Part shown: piece after piece, positions 34,529-41,182 of the stretch | How the letters are laid out: the number at the start of each line of letters is the position of its first letter | How positions within the stretch are numbered: position 1 is the first letter of the stretch | DNA from: Opitutales bacterium | Lineage (GTDB): Bacteria > Verrucomicrobiota > Verrucomicrobiia > Opitutales > Seribacteraceae | DNA: 41,182 nt | Direction of reading: 5' to 3' | Assembly (NCBI GenBank): GCA_029252505.1 | Contig: JAQXBH010000080.1 | Coordinates: 1-41,182 of the forward strand | Translations under genes and position numbers: made by a program | The notes under the pieces: generated by a model | The model's database searches: none | What the model was told of the DNA's origin: nothing | The model's input: only the letters and a program-made list of their open reading frames with translations

Positions 34529-35944
34529 TCAGGGCAGTCTGTAAGCCAAGAAACGGTATTTATTACGGTACCAAACATAAAAACGATTAATCCCACTCTT
34601 AATCTGTTCACCAACTTCTTGAATAGAATTTATTTGGTGTCCATTAATTTCAACAATTACAACGCCCTGTTTAAAAGTTTCTGCATCTCCTGTCGATTTT
34701 GTAACAACCACTCCCTTTGTCGTCGGAGGTATTTGAAACCGTAGTCTATTCTCAACATTCAACTCCTCTAAAGAAACACCTGGCATTGATATTCTATTTT
34801 TACTGCCCATTAAATCGAGTGTCACAAATAATTTCTTTTTACTTCCGTCTCTAATAATATCAACAGTAATCTTTGTGCCTGGTGCTGTTTGAGAGATAGC
34901 CAATCTGGATTGATTGATTGAATCGACTACTTGCGAATCTACCTTTATGATTCGATCGTTTGGTACAAAGCCAGCGATATCTGCCGCACTTCCCGGTACA
35001 ATCTTTGTCACGATTACACCTGAACCATCATTTGAGGGTGCTAATTCAACACCAAGAAACCCCCTTCTAACTCCTCCCCTCTCAACCAAGTCGGTTAGTA
35101 CTTTTTGAACCATATTAACAGGAATCGCTAATCCGATTCCCATACTAGCACCAGTTTGAGAAATTATTGCGGTATTAATACCGATTAAACGTCCCATTGC
35201 ATCTAACAATGGACCTCCCGAATTCCCTCTATTGATTGCCGCATCTGTTTGAATAAAATTCTCGTATGAACCCTCTAGGTCAAGAACACCTAATTCAGAT
35301 CTCTTCGTCGCTGAAATTATACCCATGGTTACCGTCATGCCGATTCCTAAAGGATTTCCTGCCGCAAAAACAACATCACCGACCTCTAAATGATCACTAT
35401 TTCCTAATGTTACATGTGGAAATGGTTTATCATTCTCTATTTTCAGAACGGCAACATCTGTTGATCGGTCGAAACCTATAATTTTGGCCTGGAATTGCCT
35501 TTTATCCGATAATTGTACTGTTACCTCTTCAACGAGTTCACCAGTTCTCGGGTCAGTTATAACATGGGCATTCGTGATAGTATGGCCTTCTGGGCTAACA
35601 ATTACGCCAGAACCTATACCGGCAGGGACCATTTCTTCTTCCACTCTAGCATTATTTAAAAGAGGTAAGCCAAAAAATCTCCTCAGTAGTTCTTCGCGCG
35701 GGTTAGTTCCACCGCCTGGGTAGAGTCTCCTGACCACCTGCTGGGTAGTAACTGCAACCACAGCGGGAGTCGCCTTTTTTAGAGCAAGAGAATAACTACT
35801 AGGAGCTCTATTTAATGAGCGGTCAATAACAGCATCTTCTATTTGTAAGGAAAGTTTGCGATTCTGAGCAAAGAGGTTCCCATTACCAATCGCAAGTACT
35901 GTAGATAATATGAGGCCTAAAATAATTGGTTTCATGACTATCAT
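34529..35944 (-). CDS. degP: DegP/HtrA-type periplasmic serine protease with two PDZ domains
   Basis: This is a protease/chaperone of envelope quality control. The 471-residue protein has a signal peptide (about 4-26) and a trypsin-like domain with the full catalytic triad: His127 in T-N-A-H-V, Asp163 in S-T-D-V-A and Ser242 in G-N-S-G-G-P. The first PDZ domain is at about 280-370. A shorter, more divergent second PDZ occupies about 385-471. Length fits the DegP/DegQ group. It follows prs (41 bp) at the end of the bamA-skp-lpxD-prs series, a sensible place for an outer-membrane-protein quality-control factor. The start may be the first ATG or the one at residue 4. Confidence 0.93.
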   Translation of the reverse strand: MIVMKPIILGLILSTVLAIGNGNLFAQNRKLSLQIEDAVIDRSLNRAPSSYSLALKKATPAVVAVTTQQVVRRLYPGGGTNPREELLRRFFGLPLLNNARVEEEMVPAGIGSGVIVSPEGHTITNAHVITDPRTGELVEEVTVQLSDKRQFQAKIIGFDRSTDVAVLKIENDKPFPHVTLGNSDHLEVGDVVFAAGNPLGIGMTVTMGIISATKRSELGVLDLEGSYENFIQTDAAINRGNSGGPLLDAMGRLIGINTAIISQTGASMGIGLAIPVNMVQKVLTDLVERGGVRRGFLGVELAPSNDGSGVIVTKIVPGSAADIAGFVPNDRIIKVDSQVVDSINQSRLAISQTAPGTKITVDIIRDGSKKKLFVTLDLMGSKNRISMPGVSLEELNVENRLRFQIPPTTKGVVVTKSTGDAETFKQGVVIVEINGHQINSIQEVGEQIKSGINRFYVWYRNKYRFLAYRLP

Positions 35945-35985
35945 AGCGTATTTACTCCACGCGATTGTCTAATTTGATAAAATAC

Positions 35986-36936
35986 TTAAAAACCCTTTAT
36001 TTGGAAAAGGCTTGAAATACTACTATCTGTATTGGTTCGTCTAATTGCTTCGCCCAAAAGGGGGGCAACACTTAATTTCTTGATAGGAAGATCACCAATA
36101 TCTAAGTTCACGGTATTCGTTGTAATTAATTCATCTAAAATGCCTTGCCTTAGCCTTTCTTTCCCAGTCTCGTTTAAAACACAGTGACTTACAATTGCAC
36201 TTACTTTTTTTGCCCCTCGTTCTTTCAAAATTTTCGCTGCTGCTGTTAATGTACCCGCAGTCTCTGTCATATCATCAATCATAAGAATCTCTCTTCCCTC
36301 TACTTCACCAACGAGATTCATCGCTTCGACCGTACTTGCACCAGTTCGTCGTTTTGCAACAAATCCAAGAGGGCAACCCAGCACTTCAGCATATGCATTT
36401 GCCATTTTCATACCACCCACATCAGGAGAAAAAATGGTCATATTTTGAACATCACGACTTTTTAATTCTTCGAAGAAAACTGGGGATGCATATAAATGAT
36501 CTACTGGAATATCAAAAAAACCTTGAATTTGCTGAGCATGCAAATCCATTGTCAAAATTCTATTGGCACCCGCCGCAACTAGTAGATTTGCAACTAATTT
36601 TGAGGTAATTGGAACACGTGGTTGATCCTTTCGGTCCTGCCTTGAATAACCAAAAAATGGAAGTACTGCCGTAACTCTTGCAGCAGATGCCCTTTTAGCT
36701 GCATCTATCATAATCAATAACTCCATTACATTATGATTAGCAGGAGAACAAGTGGATTGTACTAGAAATACATCCATCCCCCTAATATTTTCATTAAAAC
36801 GAACAAAGCTCTCATTATCAGGAAATGATGTAACGGTTGCATCTCCGAGGGGAACTTCGAGGTAATCACATATTTCTTGAGATAGTGGCTTACTTGAATT
36901 ACCTGTAAATATTTTTAGTTTTTTCCCGTTCTCCAT
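35986..36936 (-). CDS. prs: ribose-phosphate pyrophosphokinase
   Basis: Prs makes PRPP from ribose-5-phosphate and ATP for nucleotide, His and Trp synthesis. The 316-residue protein carries F-P-D-N-E-S-F-V-R near 38-46 and F-G-Y-S-R-Q-D-R-K near 99-107. D-L-H-A-Q-Q-I-Q-G-F-F is near 136-146, and the PRPP loop I-D-D-M-T-E-T-A-G-T lies at about 223-232. These are the class I signatures and the length matches. It lies 9 bp after lpxD. An AAGGAG sequence precedes its ATG by 12 nt, one of very few Shine-Dalgarno-like sequences in the window. Confidence 0.96.
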   Translation of the reverse strand: MENGKKLKIFTGNSSKPLSQEICDYLEVPLGDATVTSFPDNESFVRFNENIRGMDVFLVQSTCSPANHNVMELLIMIDAAKRASAARVTAVLPFFGYSRQDRKDQPRVPITSKLVANLLVAAGANRILTMDLHAQQIQGFFDIPVDHLYASPVFFEELKSRDVQNMTIFSPDVGGMKMANAYAEVLGCPLGFVAKRRTGASTVEAMNLVGEVEGREILMIDDMTETAGTLTAAAKILKERGAKKVSAIVSHCVLNETGKERLRQGILDELITTNTVNLDIGDLPIKKLSVAPLLGEAIRRTNTDSSISSLFQIKGF

Positions 36937-36945
36937 ACTTTAAAA

Positions 36946-37977
36946 TTACTCCTTATTGGCAAAGTCATCAAATCTATTGAACAACTCAGGTAATCTTTTT
37001 TGTAAAATAGAAATTCTTTGTGCCAATTGAAAGGGTAATGCTGGATTGCCTTTGAGGAATGCACCCGGTTCAACATTTTTTGTAATACCAGTCTGACCGG
37101 CAATTTTTGATCCTTTACCAATTTTCAAATGTCCCGCAAAGCCAGCCTGTCCACCAACCACTACATTATCATCGAATTCGACACTACCGGCAATTCCCAC
37201 TTGGGCTACGATTAAACAACTTTTTCCAATTCTGACATTATGACCTATTTGGACCAAATTATCAATTTTTGATCCAGCCCCAATACGAGTTTCTTCAAAA
37301 CGGGCACGATCGATGCAAGTATTTGCACCAATTTCAACGTCATCTTCTAGCACTACTTTTCCCAAATGGGTGACCTTTTTATGAGAACCTTCAACCTGAT
37401 CAAAACCGTAGCCTTCGGAGCCTATTACTACGCCAGCATTTACCACGACATCATTACCGATCTCGCACCTAGATAATAGCTTAACACCAGGGTGTAGATT
37501 CGAATTTCGACCAATTTTTGCATGATCTCCAATATGGCAGTGGGTTCCGATAACACTATTATCTGCAATTGAAACCTCTTTTCCGATAAAACAAAATGCC
37601 CCTATTGCTACCCCTGTACCCAATTTTGCAGTTGAATCTACCCAAGCAGTTGAATGAATTTCAGATTTAGGTGGAGGATACAACGAACTCTCCAGATAGC
37701 TACATAATGCTGCTAATCCACGTGAGGGGTCATCAATTCTTAGAAATATTTGGTTTGCTTTTGGAGATCCAGTATAACTTTTAGGTAATAAAATAATAGA
37801 TGCAAAAGATTTTGAAACTAATGACTTATATTTTAAATTACCAAGGAATGAAATATCACCCTTATTAGCTCTTTCAAGGGCTGCAATACCACTTAAACTA
37901 AAACTTTTTAATTCTCCTTCTAACTCCGCAGGGGGAAGAATAGCAAGAAGTTGATCGAAGGTTAAATTAAAGTCCAT
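36946..37977 (-). CDS. lpxD: UDP-3-O-(3-hydroxyacyl)glucosamine N-acyltransferase
   Basis: LpxD adds the second acyl chain in lipid A synthesis. The 343-residue protein has an N-terminal uridine-binding domain (about 1-100). A left-handed beta-helix made of hexapeptide repeats with the I/V-G-x-x-x pattern follows (about 105-310). The expected catalytic-His region is H-K-K-V-T-H-L-G-K near 231-239, with Q-I-G-H-N-V-R-I-G after it. C-terminal helices close the fold. It sits directly after skp and bamA, the canonical order bamA-skp-lpxD, and indicates that the organism makes lipid A. lpxA and fabZ are not next to it; prs follows instead. Confidence 0.95.
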   Translation of the reverse strand: MDFNLTFDQLLAILPPAELEGELKSFSLSGIAALERANKGDISFLGNLKYKSLVSKSFASIILLPKSYTGSPKANQIFLRIDDPSRGLAALCSYLESSLYPPPKSEIHSTAWVDSTAKLGTGVAIGAFCFIGKEVSIADNSVIGTHCHIGDHAKIGRNSNLHPGVKLLSRCEIGNDVVVNAGVVIGSEGYGFDQVEGSHKKVTHLGKVVLEDDVEIGANTCIDRARFEETRIGAGSKIDNLVQIGHNVRIGKSCLIVAQVGIAGSVEFDDNVVVGGQAGFAGHLKIGKGSKIAGQTGITKNVEPGAFLKGNPALPFQLAQRISILQKRLPELFNRFDDFANKE

Positions 37978-38012
37978 AAGCTCTTACTTTTAGAGCAGAA
38001 TTAAAATGGCTT

Positions 38013-38567
38013 CTACTTTTTACTTTTATCCGCGTTGAGAGTAACAATAACTTCTTCAGTCACATTAAATTTATCTCCTGCATAGAATACACCTAACTGT
38101 GTTTCAGAAGAATTTAAAATCAAATCAAAACCTTTAGCCCCTGCCACTTGCTGTACTGCCTTACGAATATCTGCAAGATGTTCGACGAGAAGATTTCTTT
38201 GTCTTTGTGAGATCGTAGCCTTTGCTCGTTTATCGTAAGAAACCATATCGTCCTGCTTGACCTTCGCTTTTTCAACTTTTTCTTGATATTTTTTTCTAAG
38301 ATCCGTGCTATCAATATTTGGATTTTTAATCTTATCCTCCATCTCCTTGAGTTCTTTTACAATTTTCTCCATCTCTGCACGGAAAATTTCAAGTTCCTCC
38401 ATCGCAATTTTTTTAGACTTGTCCAATCTTGCTCTTGCTTCCTTTACTTTTTGATATCCATCAAAAACTTTCTGTACATCTACCACCGCTACTTTTTGAG
38501 CAAACGAGAAAGAAGGCATTAAAAACAAAAAGGCGAGAGAGCTCAAAATGAGCATTAGCTTATGCAT
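38013..38567 (-). CDS. skp: OmpH/Skp family periplasmic chaperone
   Basis: Skp-type chaperones carry outer-membrane proteins across the periplasm to BamA. The 184-residue protein has a signal peptide (about 1-23, ending F-S-F-A) and then K-V-A-V-V-D-V-Q-K-V-F. A long charged coiled-coil (about 40-145), rich in Lys and Glu, forms the tentacles. The C-terminal strand contains G-F-D-L-I-L-N-S-S-E. Size and order fit the family. It lies 37 bp after bamA and 35 bp before lpxD. Confidence 0.93.
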   Translation of the reverse strand: MHKLMLILSSLAFLFLMPSFSFAQKVAVVDVQKVFDGYQKVKEARARLDKSKKIAMEELEIFRAEMEKIVKELKEMEDKIKNPNIDSTDLRKKYQEKVEKAKVKQDDMVSYDKRAKATISQRQRNLLVEHLADIRKAVQQVAGAKGFDLILNSSETQLGVFYAGDKFNVTEEVIVTLNADKSKK

Positions 38568-38604
38568 ATCAGGTGTAAGTTAGGTAATGAATGAATGGTG
38601 AAAT

Positions 38605-41004
38605 TTAAAATCGGGTACCTCCAGAAAAATGAAACTGCGGCGATCCTCCTGTTTTTGTAGGATCAGTTATAGGGAAACCTAAATCTAGGCGAAGGGGCAT
38701 ACCCATAACCATGATACGAGCTCCTAATCCCCAATTATCATGCCAGCCTTCCATATCATCTCCAGGCATAAATTTAAAATCATTAGATCTTAAAAACCCG
38801 CCGTCATAAAAAACGGCAAAACGCAATGGGTCAGCAATTTTAAAAGTATACTCCGCACTTAAATAACTGTAAGAATTTCCTCCATTAGGTTCTTCTAAAA
38901 CTTGAGGACCTGCCTCCCGATAATCCCAGCCTCGCAGATTGTAAGGCCCACCCAAAAAGAATTTTTCAAAGAAAGGCACATCTGCATCTTTTCCGTCAAA
39001 ACGACCTAATGTACCTGTTCTCCCTACAATGGATAAAACTTGCTCCATAGGAGTAAAAGTTTCAAAAAACTTCGCTCCCTGTAATTCAAAACGACCGTAA
39101 TCTGCATCTCCACCAAACGGACCGCCGGCAAATTCTTTTCTTAAAGTAACAATACTACCTTCTGAGGGAAACAAAATACTATTTCGTGTATCACGTGTTA
39201 AGCTAAGGCCCACTTTAGAGATTGTTCGATCTATTTCTTTTTTCGTTGGATCATATTTCGGATCATTAGTTATGAAAGGAGGTACCCCGATTCCAATATC
39301 GCTAATGATAACATCTTCCAGGCGATAGAACAAGCGACCCTCAACTAGTTCAAATAATCTCTTTCGAAAGTAGACTTCAAATCCAGCCCTCATTTCATCA
39401 TAATATGAGCTGTAGTAATCTGACTTTTCCCTGAATAGCTCGAACCCTGCAGCAACCCTCCGGTTCATAAACCAAGGTTCCTCGAGTGCAAGACGAACCT
39501 CATTACTTCGAGCACCCAGCTTTAAACGAAGACGGAATTTCTGTCCATCTCCCTGCAAGCGATGCGGGCTTCTCCACCTCATTATGTCAAAGTTTCCTTG
39601 TCGAAATTCAGCAAACATCATGGCTTTCTCTAAAGTACTGAAACCAACTCCAAAAGAAACATGCCCCGTACGACCTTCCTCTACATTTACTACCAAGTTC
39701 CTCCTACTACTTTGTAATTCTGGGTCTTGTGATGCTATTGGTTCGTCATCCAGTGTTACTTTTTCGAAAAAGCGTGTGTTCCTTAATCGTGCTTCACTTG
39801 TTTCCATCCGAAGTAAATCGAATGTTTCTCCTGGTGCCAATGCGAGTTCCCGAACGATCGCGGTTGTTTTTGTTTTTTCATTACCCCGAACTTGAATTGT
39901 ATTCACGGTAAATTTGTTATTTTCAGTAATCTCAAATCTGAGGTCAATTTGACCTGTTTGCAGATTGGGTTTCCTGATCGAGACTACTCTCGCATCCAAA
40001 TAACCTTTTTCACCGTATTTCTTTCGTAAGCGATTTCTTTCTTCGGAAAGAAGGGTAGGTGAATAATGATCTCCGGTTCTTAATTCTTTATCCGCACGAC
40101 TATCAAGGCGCTTTAAATCTTTTGTAGTAATAACGGAATTACCAACTATTGAAATTTCTCCGAAAAATGATCTCTCTCCTTCTTTCACCTCTATAATGAC
40201 ATCTAAGGAATTCGAACCTTTCGGGATGATTTTTACTCCACTTTGCTCAATGGTAACATCCAAGAATCCCTCATCCCGAAAAACGGTTCTTAATTTAATT
40301 AAGTCCTCTTCAAAAATACTAGGCCGATAACGAGATCTTTTGGACCAAAATCTCCAAAATCTCCAAGGTGCTGTTTCCATTTCCTGCAAAAGTTTTTTTT
40401 CAGATATATTTTTATTTCCTTCGAAAATGATATTACCAATTTTTCTTTTTTCTTTTTCTATGATTTTAAATATGACTGAAACACTCCGACCTCCTTCTTT
40501 CGTTAAAATCTGACTCTCTACTTGGGAGTTCCAAAAACCTTTTTCTAAATACAATTCCTGAAGTGTTCGTTGATCAGCTTTTATCTCAGATTCGTCTAAA
40601 AGTTCTCCGATACTTATTTCAATTTCCTTTTCGAGTTTTCGATCGGACAACTTATCATTTCCCTCAAAGATAATAGTTCCAATTCGGGATTTTGTATATA
40701 CCTTGAAGACTAAAGCAACTTCTTGTTCAGTGCTTGTTTCAGGATCTAAAAATACTTTCACATCATCAATCGCACCTGTTGCCATCAGGTTAGTAATCGA
40801 TTTATCAATCGCGTTTGATTTGTAAGGAATTCCGGTTTCTATTTGTAAATTTTGTAAAATAAAGGATTTCCCTATGGTATCAGGACCTTCCAATTCGATG
40901 GATATAGAGGAAATTGTCTTACCGTCTGGTACTACTTGAGACCATAAAATAATCATTCCAAACAGGAGGAACAGAATAGGGAAAAGAGAACGGATTTTAT
41001 TCAT
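38605..41004 (-). CDS. bamA: outer membrane protein assembly factor BamA
   Basis: BamA is the central barrel of the machine that folds outer-membrane proteins. The 799-residue protein has a signal peptide (about 1-22) and five POTRA domains (about 33-420), recognisable by repeated I-x-F-E-G-N-x-x-x-S/T segments. A 16-strand C-terminal barrel follows (about 440-799), with L-R-G-W (the L6 R-G motif) near 715. The final aromatic residue Phe799 is typical of outer-membrane beta barrels. It lies 7 bp after dnaB. No other Bam lipoproteins are in the window. Confidence 0.95.
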   Translation of the reverse strand: MNKIRSLFPILFLLFGMIILWSQVVPDGKTISSISIELEGPDTIGKSFILQNLQIETGIPYKSNAIDKSITNLMATGAIDDVKVFLDPETSTEQEVALVFKVYTKSRIGTIIFEGNDKLSDRKLEKEIEISIGELLDESEIKADQRTLQELYLEKGFWNSQVESQILTKEGGRSVSVIFKIIEKEKRKIGNIIFEGNKNISEKKLLQEMETAPWRFWRFWSKRSRYRPSIFEEDLIKLRTVFRDEGFLDVTIEQSGVKIIPKGSNSLDVIIEVKEGERSFFGEISIVGNSVITTKDLKRLDSRADKELRTGDHYSPTLLSEERNRLRKKYGEKGYLDARVVSIRKPNLQTGQIDLRFEITENNKFTVNTIQVRGNEKTKTTAIVRELALAPGETFDLLRMETSEARLRNTRFFEKVTLDDEPIASQDPELQSSRRNLVVNVEEGRTGHVSFGVGFSTLEKAMMFAEFRQGNFDIMRWRSPHRLQGDGQKFRLRLKLGARSNEVRLALEEPWFMNRRVAAGFELFREKSDYYSSYYDEMRAGFEVYFRKRLFELVEGRLFYRLEDVIISDIGIGVPPFITNDPKYDPTKKEIDRTISKVGLSLTRDTRNSILFPSEGSIVTLRKEFAGGPFGGDADYGRFELQGAKFFETFTPMEQVLSIVGRTGTLGRFDGKDADVPFFEKFFLGGPYNLRGWDYREAGPQVLEEPNGGNSYSYLSAEYTFKIADPLRFAVFYDGGFLRSNDFKFMPGDDMEGWHDNWGLGARIMVMGMPLRLDLGFPITDPTKTGGSPQFHFSGGTRF

Positions 41005-41011
41005 TTAATTT

Positions 41012-41182
41012 TTAATTAAGTCGGGGGTCATATTGTGCACTTTCAAATCTCGTATATTTCCTAACAAACGCAAGATTTACATATCCAGTAGGTCCATTTC
41101 TTTGCTTAGCAAGGATTAACTTAATTGGTTCAAAGTCATCTCCTTGACTTTCTTCACCGGTCTGAGAAACATCACTTTCACG
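41012..41182 (-). CDS. dnaB: replicative DNA helicase DnaB (C-terminal part)
   Basis: The last 56 codons of a gene that runs off the right edge are visible. They encode a tail with A-K-Q-R-N-G-P-T-G, followed by V-N-L-A-F, the characteristic end of the DnaB RecA-type domain, and then F-V-R-K-Y-T-R-F-E. DnaB unwinds the DNA at the replication fork. The stop lies 7 bp before the bamA start, so they are likely co-transcribed. The ATPase core is outside the window. Confidence 0.85.
   Translation of the reverse strand, partial: RESDVSQTGEESQGDDFEPIKLILAKQRNGPTGYVNLAFVRKYTRFESAQYDPRLN

Overview
The window reads as chromosome from an AT-rich Gram-negative bacterium of the PVC group, most likely a marine Verrucomicrobiota of the Opitutae type. 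The sequence evidence is: a double-length UvrA (about 1800 residues with four ATPase modules, otherwise known mainly from Chlamydiae and relatives), two secreted proteins with planctomycete-type cytochrome c (PSCyt1) domains, a DUF5069 protein, a MetX-MetW fusion, and a complete BamA/Skp/LpxD outer-membrane cluster. Almost no start codon has a recognisable Shine-Dalgarno sequence. The taxonomic assignment is inference, because no rRNA is present.

Layout. 1-4.5 kb: 5' end of a PSCyt1 gene, divergent apbE, then rpmB, psd and a lone prepilin-type protein, facing a PAS-AraC regulator. 4.5-5.4 kb: an AT-rich stretch with no intact gene. 5.4-10.6 kb: a minus-strand operon hrpB-yraN-zwf-msrA with overlapping or nearly touching genes. 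10.6-13.6 kb: hsp20, a Sel1-repeat protein (with a strong terminator between them) and a divergent TPR protein. 13.6-14 kb: a gene-free stretch. 14-20.1 kb: rhomboid protease, then the minus-strand series rpmH-rnpA-yidC-yebC-metX/W. 20.2-25.8 kb: tRNA-Glu and double uvrA. 25.8-27 kb: tyrS, convergent with uvrA and sharing its stop. 27.1-29.8 kb: a peroxiredoxin, then a STAS antagonist plus GAF/PP2C phosphatase pair. 29.8-34.5 kb: DUF5069 protein, an MsbA-like ABC exporter, a small membrane protein, a PSCyt1-LRR-cysteine-motif protein and pyrE. 34.5-41.2 kb: a minus-strand series dnaB(3' end)-bamA-skp-lpxD-prs-degP.

Functionally the window is mostly housekeeping. It holds envelope assembly (BamA, Skp, DegP, LpxD, YidC, Psd), translation (L28, L34, TyrS, tRNA-Glu, RnpA), DNA repair and replication (UvrA, DnaB, YraN), stress handling (Hsp20, MsrA, peroxiredoxin), central metabolism (Zwf, Prs, PyrE, MetX/W) and signalling (STAS/PP2C, PAS-AraC). 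I saw no prophage, insertion sequence, CRISPR array or evident defence island. The most distinctive items are the double UvrA, the MetX-MetW fusion, the multi-domain PSCyt1-LRR protein, the cysteine cluster in the YidC periplasmic domain and the near-absence of Shine-Dalgarno sequences. I do not see a convincing previously undescribed multi-gene system.
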